64,000 nucleotides of DNA. Source: UBA7803 sp963822255. Its GTDB lineage: Bacteria > Pseudomonadota > Gammaproteobacteria > Pseudomonadales > Azotimanducaceae. This document shows, one piece after another, positions 8,502 through 18,856 of the stretch. Position numbers and translations under genes: made by a program. The stretch lies in the NCBI GenBank assembly GCA_963822255.1, contig CAWGGV010000002.1, forward strand, positions 1-64,000. Reading direction: 5' to 3'. Within the stretch, counting starts at the first letter, position 1; every line of letters begins with the position of its first letter. The notes beneath the pieces were generated by a model. It saw nothing but the letters and a program-made list of their open reading frames with translations. It searched no databases and was not told the DNA's origin.

Positions 8502-9503
8502 TCATTCCCGGCGGGCTGCCTCAATTGAAGATTCCCCGTCGCGCTCGATGGTCGCAGGGATTGCGACAGCCGCGGGCTTCTCCAGCGTCAGCAGCAGCGC
8601 GGAAGCTGCCACCGTCTCTGCCCTGGCGGGTGTGGTGCCGCGGAGCACCAGGACCGCCCGTTGCTCGAGCTTGGCGCGAGGCGCACCACTCCAGTCGAGA
8701 CCGGGGTAGGCCATGACCACGGCTCGTTGCCACGCGGCAGCGGCCGCCTGCCCCGCCGGCAGCCCTCGGGCCGCAAGCTCCGCGGTGGCGGGATCGCGTA
8801 CGGAGGTGAAGGCGGCGACCGCACGCTGGCCCAGCTCGAACAGGTGCCGGTCCGGCTCGGGCGCCGGGTCCCGCGCGCCGGGGACGGCCACCATCATCTC
8901 GAAGGTTCTGAGGACGTCCAGAAGCTCGTCCACGTTGGGATCAGCCCCCGCCTCGGCCGCCCGCACCCGGGCGCCGAGCCAGAGACCGAAGAACCCCCAG
9001 AAACGCGCACACGGCTGGCCGTCCGGCGGGGTCAGACCAATGGCGTCCAGCCGGGTCACCCCCGCCTGCAGGGCTGCCATGGCGGCCGGAACGACGGTGA
9101 TGCTGACCTGGTCGCGGTCGCTGGCGTCATCGTCGTCGGTGACCACCAGACGGAAATCGAGGATCGTCTCGACAGCCACGTCGGGCGCGACGAATTCGGC
9201 CATCGCCAGGCCCGCGCCATCGATGGCGACCGGCGGGCCTGCCGCCTGGGTCCACGAGTAGGTGGCGATTTCACCGTCCGGGTCGAAGCTGTCGCTGCCG
9301 TCGAGCTGAACGAGGTCGCCCGCAACCACCTGGCGGTCGGAGCCGGCGCTGGCATGGGGGGCCTCGTTGCTGGCGATGACGGCGCTGCAGTAGGCAACGG
9401 AGCCGAAGCACGCCCGGGTGTCGCCGCCGCAGGCGGCGGTCACACAGCAGACGGCTGCGAGCAGCACTCTCCCCTTGGTTTCCACGCGGACGGTCGCCCC
9501 CAT
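8502..9503 (-). CDS. lipoprotein with PKD-like domain
   Basis: A 333-residue envelope protein. The N-terminus LLAAVCCVTAACGG is a lipoprotein signal with the lipobox cysteine in TAAC. Residues of about 45-135 form a PKD/Ig-like domain: ASAGSDRQVVAGDLVQLDGS, then DSFDPDGEIATYSWTQAAGP and VTDDDDASDRDQVSITV. The remaining 190 residues are predicted helical and not recognised. The architecture (lipobox, single PKD domain, helical tail) parallels the lipoprotein at 46516 beside the cellulose operon. It sits 11 bases upstream of the secreted protein at 8490, so they may form an operon. Confidence 0.8.
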   Translation of the reverse strand: MGATVRVETKGRVLLAAVCCVTAACGGDTRACFGSVAYCSAVIASNEAPHASAGSDRQVVAGDLVQLDGSDSFDPDGEIATYSWTQAAGPPVAIDGAGLAMAEFVAPDVAVETILDFRLVVTDDDDASDRDQVSITVVPAAMAALQAGVTRLDAIGLTPPDGQPCARFWGFFGLWLGARVRAAEAGADPNVDELLDVLRTFEMMVAVPGARDPAPEPDRHLFELGQRAVAAFTSVRDPATAELAARGLPAGQAAAAAWQRAVVMAYPGLDWSGAPRAKLEQRAVLVLRGTTPARAETVAASALLLTLEKPAAVAIPATIERDGESSIEAARRE

Positions 9504-9617
9504 GGACTTCGCGATCAGAACGGGTAGATTGGCAGATCTTCGACTATCCGTTCACGCACCGCCCGTCGGACCGGACCCTCCGTCCCGACCCGATCCAGCA
9601 TAAGGGAAAACAACGCC

Positions 9618-10757
9618 ATGGCAGCACCACAATCCGGCAAAATGCGCCAGATCCGCTCCACCGTCCGAGGCGACGGCACACTGCAGCTCACGCTCGCCAC
9701 CGTCGACGTGCCCGAGCCCGGCGCCGACGAGGTGCTGGTCCGGGTGGAGGCCTCGCCCATCAACCCCTCGGACCTGGGGCTGCTGTTCGGCGGCGCCGAC
9801 ATGACCACCGCCAGGCCGCCGGCAGCGCGGACGCCGCCGGTGGTGACGGCGCGGGTGCCCGAGGCGTGATGCAGGCCATGGCCGGGCGCCTCGATCAGTC
9901 CCTGCCGGTGGGCAACGAAGGGGCCGGCGTGGTGGTGGACACCGGCGCCGCCGCGAAGCGCAAGCGCTGCGCGGCAAGACCGTGGCCATCCTCGGCGGCG
10001 CCATGTACGCCCAGTACCGCAGCGTCAAGGCGAACGCAATGCCTGGTGCTGCCGGAAGGCACGACGCCGCGGGAGGGCGCCTCGTGCTTCGTCAACCCGC
10101 TGACGGCGCTGGGCATGGTGGAGACCATGCGGCTCGAGGGCCACAGCGCGCTGGTGCACACCGCGGCGGCCTCCAACCTGGGCCAGATGCTCAACCGGAT
10201 CTGCTCGAACGACGGCGTCGCGCTGGTGAACATCGTGCGCCGCGCCGAGCAGGCGGAGCTGCTCCAGGAGCAGGGCGCCCGACACGTGTGGATTCCAGCG
10301 CCGAGCAACTTCATGCCGAGCTCACCGAGGCGCTGGCCGACACCGGCGCGACCCTCGCCTTCGACGCCATCGGCGGCGGCAAGCTGGCCGGGCAGATCCT
10401 CGCTGCATGGAAGCGGCGGCCAGCCGCAACGCCACGGAGCTACAGCCGCTACGGCTCCGACGTGCACAAGCAGGTCTACATCTACGGCGGCCTGGACCGC
10501 GGCCCGACCGATCCTGAACCGCAACTTCGGCATGGCCTGGGGCATCGGCGGCTGGCTGCTGCCGCCGTTCCTGGCGAAGATCGGCCCCGAGGCGGCGCAG
10601 AAGCTGCGCGAGCGGGTGGCGGCGGAGATCAAGACCACGTTCGCCAGCCACTACACCCGCGAGGTGTCGCTGGCCGAGGCGCTCGTCGCTGGACGCCATC
10701 GCGCAGTACGGCAAGCAGGCCACGGGGGAGAAGTACCTGATCAACCCGCAGAAGTGA
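9618..10757 (+). CDS. zinc-type alcohol dehydrogenase/quinone oxidoreductase family (several frameshifts)
   Basis: The pieces in three frames read as one MDR-superfamily enzyme. ASPINPSDLGLLFG comes first, then LPVGNEGAGVVVD, GASCFVNPLTALGMVETMR and HTAAASNLGQMLNRICSNDG (cofactor domain), then LAFDAIGGGKLAGQIL, VYIYGGLDRGP, FGMAWGIGGWLL and a GEKYLINPQK end. At least five one-base slips are needed. Such enzymes transfer hydride from NADPH to quinones or enones. Either the sequence is poor here or the gene is dead. The EVE-domain gene starts 13 bases downstream and is disrupted in the same manner. Confidence 0.72.
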
Positions 10758-10770
10758 CGGCGAGGCGGCG

Positions 10771-11235
10771 ATGGCTCACTGGTTGATGAAGTCCGAGCCG
10801 GACGAGTTCAGCATCGACGATCTGTATCGCGCCCCAAGCGCACGGCGCACTGGGACGGGGTGCGCAACTACCAGGCCCGCAACTTCATGCGCGACGGCAT
10901 GAAGAAGGGGGACCTGGTGTTTTTCTACCACTCCAACTGCGAGACCCCGGGCATCGTCGGCATTGCCAGGGTGGTGCGCGAGGCGTACCCCGACTTCACC
11001 GCGTTCGATCCCGACGACAAGCACTACGATCCCAAGAGCGATCCCGATGACCCGCGCTGGATGATGGTGGACATCCAGTACGTGCGGAAGCTCGCCCGCA
11101 CGATCTCGTTGCAGGAGCTGAAGGACGAACCCGCGCCTCGCCGGCATGCCGCTGGTGCGCAAGGGCAACCGCCTGTCGGTCATGCCGGTCTCCGACGCCG
11201 AGTGGCAGACAATTCTCGAGATGGAGAAGGGATAG
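10771..11235 (+). CDS. EVE-domain protein, thymocyte nuclear protein 1-like (two frameshifts)
   Basis: The start AHWLMKSEPDEFSIDDL, the middle NYQARNFMRDGMKKGDLVFF, YHSNCETPGIVGIARVV and YPDFTAFDPDDKHYDPKS, and the end GMPLVRKGNRLSVMPVS are diagnostic of the EVE/PUA-like fold that binds modified bases. One slip lies near 10835 and one near 11140. Bacterial EVE proteins are small cytoplasmic proteins, often next to respiratory or DNA-metabolism genes. ATG 10771 is the only good start. A REP element follows the stop by 11 bases. Confidence 0.82.
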
Positions 11236-11246
11236 CCGATTCCGCT

Positions 11247-11272
11247 GTAGGAGCGATCTCCAGATCGCGACC
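11247..11272. repeat. REP element
   Basis: Exact 26-bp copy of the unit at 4387-4412, located between the convergent EVE gene and alpha/beta hydrolase gene. Confidence 0.85.
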
Positions 11273-11274
11273 CG

Positions 11275-12279
11275 TCACCCGGGATCGGACCGCAGAAACC
11301 GAACGAGATCCCGGTGAAACCGCTCCGGTATCTCGAGCATCGGCACGTGCCCTACGTGGGGATAGATGATCAGCTCCGCGTTCTGAAGCTCGTCGGCCAG
11401 GTGCCGCGCGTCCGCGGGAAAATCGACTGACAGGCGATCCTCCGCGCCGCCTACCACCAGCGCTTTGGCGGAGATGTATTGCCACTCGTAGACCACCGGG
11501 TCCTCGTAGAGAATCTGGATCTGCGCCGCGCGCACGCGCGCCATCCGCGGCCAGTCGCCCGACAGCGTCAGCCCGTACTGGATTCTGACCCACGGCAGAT
11601 ACGCATCCCGCCAGCCATTGGGGTAGTAGCGGCGGTGGCCGGCCAGCACGTCCGCGTAGTCGGTGTGGAGGACCCGCTGGTAGACGGCCTCCGGATCCTG
11701 CCACGGCCGCTGGCGACGCACATCGGTGAGCCCGATCGGGTCCACCAGCACCAGGTGCGAGACGCTGTCCGGGTAGGTGGCGGCGAACCGGGTGGCCACC
11801 ATGCCGCCCATGGAGTGACCGACGATGGCGACGCGATCGAGGCCGAGGCTGTCGAGCAGCGCCTTGGTGTTGCGGGCCGGCATGTGCAGGTTGTAGTGCA
11901 TGACGGGCTTCGAGGAGCGGCCGAACCCCAGCCGGTCGATGGCGATGACCCGGAAGCCCGCCTGGCTGAGGGCCGCGATGGTGGGTCCGTAGGCGCCGGC
12001 GAAGAAGTTCATGCCATGAAACAGCACCACCGCGCTGCCGTTGGCGTCTGCGGCCGCTGGCACGTCCATGTACGCCATGCGCAGGTCCCGCCCGGCGAGC
12101 TTCACGGGCAGGAAGTGCACGGGATACGGGTAGGGGACGTTGCTGTAGTCGATGGCCGTAGGCCCCCAGTCGGCCGGCGGCTGGTCGGGCGGCGCAGCAG
12201 CCGACGCCATGAGCGGCGCGAGCAGGCAGATCGATAGTGGCAACAGCCGCGCACCGCGGAGTCGACGGACGCGGCTCAT
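11275..12279 (-). CDS. exported alpha/beta hydrolase
   Basis: A 334-residue alpha/beta hydrolase with an N-terminal signal (LLPLSICLLAPLMASA). VVLFHGMNFFAGAYGPTI forms the oxyanion-hole loop, IAIDRLGFGRSSKP is the typical second strand, and GHSMGGMV carries the nucleophilic Ser. A GGAEDRLSVD segment holds the acid and PHVGHVPMLE the His. Probably a periplasmic esterase or lipase-like enzyme; substrate unknown. Its ATG overlaps the TGA of exonuclease III (ATGA, 12276-12279), so the two are translationally coupled. Confidence 0.9.
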   Translation of the reverse strand: MSRVRRLRGARLLPLSICLLAPLMASAAAPPDQPPADWGPTAIDYSNVPYPYPVHFLPVKLAGRDLRMAYMDVPAAADANGSAVVLFHGMNFFAGAYGPTIAALSQAGFRVIAIDRLGFGRSSKPVMHYNLHMPARNTKALLDSLGLDRVAIVGHSMGGMVATRFAATYPDSVSHLVLVDPIGLTDVRRQRPWQDPEAVYQRVLHTDYADVLAGHRRYYPNGWRDAYLPWVRIQYGLTLSGDWPRMARVRAAQIQILYEDPVVYEWQYISAKALVVGGAEDRLSVDFPADARHLADELQNAELIIYPHVGHVPMLEIPERFHRDLVRFLRSDPG

Positions 12280-13070
12280 GAAGCCGCCTCTTCGGCGTCG
12301 CGGAGATCCGCATAGACAGGCGCGTGGTCGGACGCCGTGAGCCCTTGCTGCTTCTTGCGGAAGTCGCGGTCGATCTCCACCTCCAGCACCCGATCCGCGG
12401 ACGCCGCGGGACCCAGCAGCAGGTCGATGCGCAGCCCCTGGCCGCGGTGGAAGGCGCCGCCGCGGTAATCCCACCAGGAGAAAGCCTGGCGATCCGGATG
12501 CCGGGCGCGGAACAGATCGTAGAGGCCGAAGTCGAGCAGCGCTTCGAACCGACGCCGTTCGTCGGCGGTGTGGAAGAGCCGGCCCTCGCCAGCTTCGCCG
12601 CTCCAGCTGTCGATGGCTGCCGGGGCGATGTTGAAGTCGCCGCACAGCACGAGGTTCTGTTGCGGATCGTGATCGGCCTGCCAGTGGCCGAGCAGGGCGT
12701 CGAACCAGGCGAGCTTGCGGGGAAAGTCCTCGTGCTCGAGGGTCTTGCCGTTGGGGCAGTACACGGTTTCGAAGATCAGCCCTCCCACCCGCGCCGACAC
12801 CAGCCGCGCGCCCAAGTCTTCCTGGCCGGGCAGGCCGCGGTGCAACACTTCCGCCGGCTCGCGCGACAGGATGGCGACGCCGTTCCAGGCCTTCTCGCCG
12901 TAAACCAGGGCGTGATAGCCGAGGTTCTCGAAAACGCGCTAGGGAAACTGATCGTCGACGATCTTCAGCTCCTGCAGCCCCACCACGTCGGGGTGACGCC
13001 GCTCGAGCCACAGGCACAGGAAGTCGAGACGGGCCCTCAGGCCGTTGATGTTCCAGGTGGCGATGCGCAT
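12276..13070 (-). CDS. xth: exodeoxyribonuclease III (interrupted by an in-frame TAG)
   Basis: A Mg-dependent AP endonuclease/3'-5' exonuclease of base-excision repair. RIATWNINGLRARL opens the protein and GLQELKIVDDQFP carries the metal-binding Glu. Then come AWNGVAILSR, GGLIFETVYCPNGKT, LCGDFNIAP (catalytic Asp/Asn), FSWWDYRGGAFHRGQGLRID and the catalytic end TASDHAPV. A TAG at 12939-12941 sits between QFP and VFENLGYHAL in the same frame. Two compensating one-base errors nearby would remove it, so I favour a sequence error over true truncation. Start ATG 13070. Confidence 0.85.
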
Positions 13071-13085
13071 GGCCCATCGGTACCC

Positions 13086-13116
13086 GAAAGAAAAGGGGGC
13101 GCCGCAGCGCCCCCTT
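13086..13116 (-). terminator. rho-independent terminator of the TonB receptor gene
   Basis: A perfect 10-bp inverted repeat, AAGGGGGCGC (13093-13102) and GCGCCCCCTT (13107-13116), has a 4-base loop. On the minus strand it is followed by TTTTCTTTC. It lies between the receptor stop (13162) and the exonuclease III start (13070), so it should separate the two transcripts. Confidence 0.8.
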
Positions 13117-13136
13117 CCGGAGCGATCTCCCCCCCT

Positions 13137-13163
13137 GCAGGAGCGATTCTCGAATCGCGGATC
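13137..13163. repeat. REP-like element
   Basis: GCAGGAGCGATTCTCGAATCGCGGATC, here in two parts GCAGGAGCGATTCTC and GAATCGCGGATC, is a diverged REP unit with core GATTCTCGAATC. It touches the receptor gene stop codon. Confidence 0.65.
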
Positions 13164-16051
13164 AGTAGTTCCCCATCGCGTAGCTGACCTCCAGGCCCCA
13201 AAGCCGCGGCACGGTCGTCCCGGCCGTGTGACGGAAGAACTCGTCCTCGCCCTCGCGCAACACCTGCAGATCGCCCACATCGTTGAACACGTTGTTGACG
13301 AACGCACCCACGGTAATCTTGTTGTCGGCGCTCTTCCAGTCCGCCCGCAGGTCCACCCGATCGTAGGGCGCCGCGCTTTCTCCGAATCCTTCTCGAAGGG
13401 CGAGTAGTACACCTCGGCCGGTATACGCGTAGGTCGCCCGCAGATTGAGCTGAGAGCCGCCCGCCACCTGGAAACCGTAGCCGGCCCAGAGGGTCGACTT
13501 CCATTCCGGTACCTGGATCAGCTCGTTACCCTTGATGTCCTCGCCAGGTCGGCCCGGTCCGGGAACAGCGAGGTCGGGACGATCGAAGCCGGCCAGGTCG
13601 GCGGCCACCAGCGACTTGGTCGTACTCGCTCGGCGTGTAGCTGAAGTTGCCGCCGAGGGTGAGATGGTCGGTGGCGAGCCAGGTGCCTTCCGTCTTCGAT
13701 CCCGTGACCCGACCGCCGGGCGCTTCCAGCACCGAGTTGGACGTACCGCCGAGGCTCGTCACCTCCTGCACCACGGTGTGGATGTTCTCGTAGTCGTAGT
13801 AGTACAGCGAGCCGTTCAACTGCAGTGTGCCGTCCAGCCAGTCCGACTTGTAGCCGATCTCGTAGGAAATCAGCTTCTCCGGAGCGTAGGTGGGCGTGGC
13901 GCTGAAGAACACCAGGTTATAGCCGCCGGAGCGGTGCCCCTTGGTGGCGGAGTAGTACAGCATGAAGTTGTCGGTGATGTGGTGGTCGAGGTTGATCCGC
14001 CAGTCCCACACCGAGTCGGTGCGCTTGAAAGGCCGGTAGACGGAGAGCGCGAACGGAATGCCGCCGTTGGTGGCCCGCCGGGTGGGCACCCAGTTGCCGT
14101 CGGCGTCCTGTGACGATACCGCCGTTCGCCTGGTTGTACACCGCCAGACCGTTGGCCACATCGAGAATCGGCACTCAGAGCATCGCCCGCGGCCTCGGAG
14201 TAGCGGAACAGATTCTCCTCGGCGACGACCTCGTCTTTCGCGTACCGCAGGCCCAGAGTCAGGCTGAACATCTGATTGATGTCCCAGACGCCTTGCGTAT
14301 AGGCGGCGAAGGCGTCGCGCTTGGTCTGAGTCGCGTAGAGCAGATCGGTGGCTGCGGTCGGATTGCCGTGTTTGACGTCCAGGGCCGGGTCGGTCCCGTC
14401 GTCACCCATCCATGCGGACGTCTCAGGTTGTCGTTGCCTGGGCCCTCTGCCGCCAGTTCCTCGTTGCTGTTGACCGGCATAGTTGCGCTCGCAGGAGGGC
14501 GCCGGAAGTCGGCATCGCGCAGGAGCGTCTGGCGCTGTACAGTTCGACCATGGGTCCCGGGAAGATAGCGGAGGCCAGCCCGGTGTTGTCCACGTAGGGA
14601 TCACGGTACTTGGCCTCCCCCACAGACGAGTAGAAGTCGCCGCGCTGGTCGATCGTCGCCTTGTAGAAGAAGATGCCGGAGGTGAACGACCATTCTCTGT
14701 CGACGTCGAAGAGCGCCTCCAGCTCATGGGAGCGGTAGGTCACCTCGTGGTTGACGTAGAACTGCCGGTCGTGGAACTGGCTGGCGGTGTTGTCGTCTTC
14801 GGTGATGCGCTTGTACGACAACTCCTTGCCGCCGAACAGATACTTGAGACTCAGCCGGTCGTTGACGTCCCAGGCCGAGTTGAACTGCACACCGTTCTGC
14901 TTGAAAAACTCGTTGTTGAAGCCGTTGGTCGCTGCGCACACGTCGCTGCCGTCGATGTTGTCGGGGAACACACAACCGTTGTACTTCGCCGCGGCCTCCG
15001 GCGTGGTCTGGTTGAAGCCGTCCAGGGAAGCGGCGGCGTTCTGGAAGCCGTCGAAGTCGCCGAAGTCGATGCCGGCCCGGTTGTGCTGGGCCTGCAGCGG
15101 CGGCCCGTCTGCGGGTCGATGAACGTCCGGATCGGCGCGCTGGAGTCGTAGAAATCGTTGTCGAAGACGTTGGCCGGGTCCGTGTTCTTGATCTGTCGAT
15201 GAAACGGTAGCCGGGCACCAGTTGGTGGTGTTCCGGTTCGGCTTACCCTCCTCGTTCAGCACGACCAGGCCGGCGCCGTTGGCGCCGCCGAAGGAGCGAT
15301 TCGTCCTCATGCGGTCGACCCGGACGTCGAATTCCAGGGTGTCGGTGGGGTTCCACTTGAGCTGACCGGCAAAGCTGTCGGTGCCGAGGCCGTCCAGGTC
15401 GGGCCCCGGGCCGATGTTGTCGATGACGCCTTCGCGGTCCCGGTAGGCATAGGTGAGCCGGCCGGCCAGACGTGTCGTCGATGAGCGGACCGGAGACAGC
15501 GCCGTAGCCCTCCCGGTTGCCGTAGCTGCCGCCCATGCCTTTCAACATGGCCTCGTAGTCGTAGGTGGGCCCCTTGTAGAGGATGTTGATGGCGCCCCCG
15601 ACGGCGTTGCGTCCGTACAGGGTGCCCTGCGGTCCGCGCAGCACCTCGATGCGTTCCACGTCGAAGAACGTCTGGTCGGTGGCGGTGAGCAGGTCCTCGG
15701 AATAGATGCCGTTCATGTAGGTGGAGACGCCCGGGTCGCCGCCGAGCGCGCGGAAGTTGCGGCCGACGCCGCGAACAGACGAGTCGTAGGGCTGAATGGT
15801 CGTGGCCGGAATGTAGTTCTGCAGATCTTCCTGGTTGCGGATCCCGAAATCCTCAGGAACTCGGCCGTCAAAGCGGTAATCGAAATAGACGTATCCTGGA
15901 TGCTCGCTTCCCGGCGCTCGGCGGTCACGATGACCTCCTCGATCTTCCTGCCGGACTTCCCTTCGGCCGCATTCGCCGATGCCGAGTACAGCGGCAGAAC
16001 CAGGACACAACTGAGCCACGCGAGACCGTGGCGCGTTACTACACTCGGCAT
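13162..16051 (-). CDS. TonB-dependent outer-membrane receptor (many frameshifts)
   Basis: A signal peptide (WLSCVLVLPLYSASANA) is followed by a TonB-box-like EEVIVTAERRE. The plug has GVGRNFRALGGDPGVSTYMNG and VEVLRGPQGTLYGRNAVGG-type residues (here IEVLRGPQGTLYGRN). The barrel runs on to SYAMGNY, with the terminal aromatic of outer-membrane barrels. Frame changes near 15850, 15450, 15200, 14480, 14150 and 13600, among others, break it into pieces that still align in order, giving about 960 residues overall. Such receptors import siderophores, carbohydrates or other large ligands. Start ATG 16051 has GAGGGGAG upstream, and a promoter lies at 16168-16194. Confidence 0.82.
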
Positions 16052-16167
16052 GCTTAACTCCCCTCCACGTTCAGACGCTGGAACGCGACGCCGACAGCAG
16101 GGGCAGGTGCCGTCCTGCGTTCCCGGCCACTGGCCGTTTATGATTCGCCATCCCCTGGGATGACGCT

Positions 16168-16194
16168 TTTATAGGGGTGCTGCAAATTTGTCAA
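16168..16194 (-). promoter_or_regulatory. sigma70-type promoter of the TonB receptor gene
   Basis: On the minus strand TTGACA (16189-16194) and TATAAA (16168-16173) are separated by 15 bases. The match is near consensus, about 115 bases upstream of the receptor start. The spacer is slightly short. Confidence 0.55.
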
Positions 16195-16265
16195 TATGCG
16201 GGTATGTTCGCTGGTCGATCGTCTGACCGGCACCGGGCCTCACCTGATGTCAGCTTCTTCCTAGG

Positions 16266-17528
16266 GTGCTCGGACGACGCGGGGGGCCTTCGTGCTGGCG
16301 TTTCTGGCGTCGGCCGCTCGTGGTCGCGGCGCCGGCGGACGCCGCGCGCCTGTACCACCTGCTGGATGATCGTCTCGAGCTGATGAAGGACGTGGCGGCG
16401 TACAAGTGGCAGCGCAAACTGGCCATCGAAGAACGCGAGCGGGAAGAGATGGTGCTGGAGCAGGCGGTGCGCGAGGCCCTGCGCTACGGCCTCACGCGGA
16501 CAGCAGCCGCGCGTTCTTCCGGGCCCAGATCGAGGCGGCGAAAGCCATTCAGCGCTACTGGTTCGATCGCTGGCAGGCGGGGGCCCGGCCGCCGAAGCGC
16601 CTGATCTGAACGCGGTCGATCCGCCCGAGACTGCTGCGCCTCGGCAGCGACATCGTCGCGGCGGCGGCAGCAGGTGGCATCGTGTCGCGGCCGGCGTTCG
16701 ACGCCGCGGTGGCGGTGGAAGGGCTGGCGACCGGCCGCGGCGCGCTGTTCCACGCGCTCGTGGGGCTCGCGCGGTATCCACGACCGGCTGCAGCAAATCC
16801 TCGCCACCGGCGAGCTGCGGGTGGCCACCACCGGCGACTATGCGCCCTTTAGCTACGCCGAGGACGGCCGTCCCGCCGGTATCGACGTCGACCTGGCGCA
16901 GGATCTGGCGCGGCGCTCGGAGTGAAGCTGGTGCTGGTGGACACCACCTGGAGCGGGCTGCTGAGCGACCTGGCGGCGGGGCGCTACGACATCGCCATGG
17001 GCGGCGTCTCGCGCACGCTCGAGCGGCAGAAGCACGGCTATCTATCGCACCCCTACTACACCGGCGGCAAGGCGGCCATTGCCCGCTGCGCGGATGCCGG
17101 CCGGTACGGCTCGCTGGCGGCCATCGACCGGCCGGGCGTGCGCGTGATCGTCAATCCCGGCGGCACCAACGAGCGGTTCGTCGACGCCCACCTGCAGCGC
17201 GCGGCGAAGGTCCTCCACGAGGACAACCGCACCATCTTCGACGCTCTGGCGGCGGGCGAGGGGGACGTGATGATCACCGACCGCGTCGAGGTGGAGCTGC
17301 AGGCAGCGCGGCACCCGGAGCTGTGCGCGACCATGTCCGGCACCTTGAACCGTCAGGAAAAGGCGTATCTGATGCCTCAGGACGAGCCCTTGAAGGAGTT
17401 CGTCGACACCTGGCTCGATGCCGTGCTGGCGGACGGCACCGTGGCCGAGGCGTTCCGCCGGCACGGGGTGCTGCTGGCGGCCGGCCGGCTGACGGCGAAC
17501 ACCATCGCGCGAGCGAGGTCGAATCGGT
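16266..17528 (+). CDS. periplasmic chorismate mutase (AroQ-gamma) fused to cyclohexadienyl dehydratase (frameshifted)
   Basis: After a short hydrophobic leader (VLAFLASAA, LVVAAPADA) comes LYHLLDDRLELMKDVAAYKW followed by EEREREEMVLEQAVREAL and FFRAQIEAAKAIQRYWFDRW, an exported AroQ-gamma chorismate mutase. It continues as HDRLQQILATGELRVATTGD, YAPFSYAEDGRPAGIDVDLA, YDIAMGGVSRTLERQ and NPGGTNERFV, the PheC-type cyclohexadienyl dehydratase of the periplasmic binding-protein fold. No second signal peptide lies between them, so a single exported protein is likely. Slips occur near 16320, 16500, 16605, 16770 and 16920. Products would be prephenate and then phenylpyruvate in the periplasm. Start and stop are both uncertain. 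Confidence 0.72.
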
Positions 17529-18763
17529 ATGGGCAAACGCACCGCACAGCGAAACAGCCGGGTGTCTCTGCTCATCGAGCTGGCCGACTGGCCGGGTGCG
17601 CTCGAAGCCGTGCTGCACCACTTCTCCCGCCACGGCGTGAACCTCACCCACATCGAATCGCGGCCGGCCCACGAGGGCCGCTTCGACTTCTACGTGGACT
17701 GCGAGGGCCGGCGCGGCGAGCCGGCGGTGGAAGCGGTGATCGCCGCGCTCGAGAAAGCACCTTGAAGCTGCTGGTGCTGGACGATCGCCGGGTGCCGTGG
17801 TTTCCGCGCCACGTCGCGGAGCTGGATCGCATCGCCAACAACACCCTGGAGGCGGGCAGCGACCTCGAGTCCGACCACCCGGGGTTCAACGATCCGGACT
17901 ACCGCGCCCGCCGGGCCATGATCGACGAGATGGCCCGCGGCTACGCCCACGGCAGCGAGATCCCCGTGGTGGAGTACACGTCCGAGGAGGTGGCCACCTG
18001 GGGCGAGGTGTACCGCCGGCTCGGCGAGCTTCACGAGCGCCATGCCTGCGCCGAGTACCGGCGTGTGTTCGAGGTCATGGCGCGGGAGTGCGGATACGCC
18101 GCCGACAACGTGCCGCAGGTGCGCACGGTCAACGAGTTTCTGCGCCGCCGTACCGGTTTCCGGCTGCGCCCGGTGGCGGGGCTGCTGGGCTCGCGGGATT
18201 TTCTGAACGGCCTCGCATTCCGGGTGTTCTTCTCCACCCAGTATCTGCGTCACCACTCGGCGCCGCTCTACACGCCGGAGCCGGACGTGGTGCACGAGCT
18301 CATCGGCCATGCGCCCATGTTCGCCGATCCTGCGTTCGCCGACCTGTCACAGGAGATCGGCCTCGCGAGCCTCGGCGCCAGCGACGAGGAAATCGAGCGG
18401 CTCGCCCGCTGCTACTGGTTCTCGGTGGAGTTCGGGCTGCTGCGCGAGCGCGGTGCGCTCAAGGCCTACGGCGCCGGCTTGTTGTCGAGCTTCGGCGAGC
18501 TCGAGTACGCGTGCGCGCGCGAGCGCCCGGCGGGCGGCGCTCAGCAGCGGCCGGAGCTGGTGCCGTGGGATCCGGCCAGGCCGCCGGCTGCGAGTTTCCC
18601 ATCACCGAATATCAGCCCCGCTACTTCGTGGCGGAGTCGCTGCAGGACGCCAAGGGCCGCATGCAGGACTACTGCCGCACCCTGGCGCGGCCGTTCTACG
18701 CCCGCTACAACCCGGCCACGGAGTCCATCTGGGTCGACCGCGCCGTGCAGACGCGGCCAGTGA
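17529..18763 (+). CDS. animal-type phenylalanine 4-hydroxylase with N-terminal ACT domain (frameshifted)
   Basis: Residues 10-75 are an ACT domain: SLLIELADWPGALEAVL, then NLTHIESRP, the wording of the regulatory domain in animal phenylalanine hydroxylase. A slip or TTGA overlap at about 17762 leads into VPWFPRHVAELDRIANN, DHPGFNDPDYRARR, GFRLRPVAGLLGSRDFLNGL and TPEPDVVHELIGHAPMF. Iron ligands His, His (HELIGH) and Glu (WFSVEFG) are present, and AYGAGLLSSFGELEYA follows. A second slip near 18580 leads to ITEYQPRYFVAESLQDAK. Typical short bacterial PhhA lacks both the ACT domain and this core. The reaction is Phe plus tetrahydropterin plus oxygen to Tyr. The C-terminus may run to 18888 through a REP. 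Confidence 0.85.
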
Positions 18764-18773
18764 CTTACTGCTT

Positions 18774-18800
18774 GTGGGAGCGACCTCCCGCGTCGCGATC
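18774..18800. repeat. REP element
   Basis: GTGGGAGCGACCTCCCGCGT followed by CGCGATC, a REP variant at the 3' end of the hydroxylase gene; one reading frame of the hydroxylase passes through it. Confidence 0.7.
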
Positions 18801-18856
18801 CCGCGACCAGCACCTGCGCGCGCTGACACCCGCGAACCACCTCCTCGAGCGCCCGG

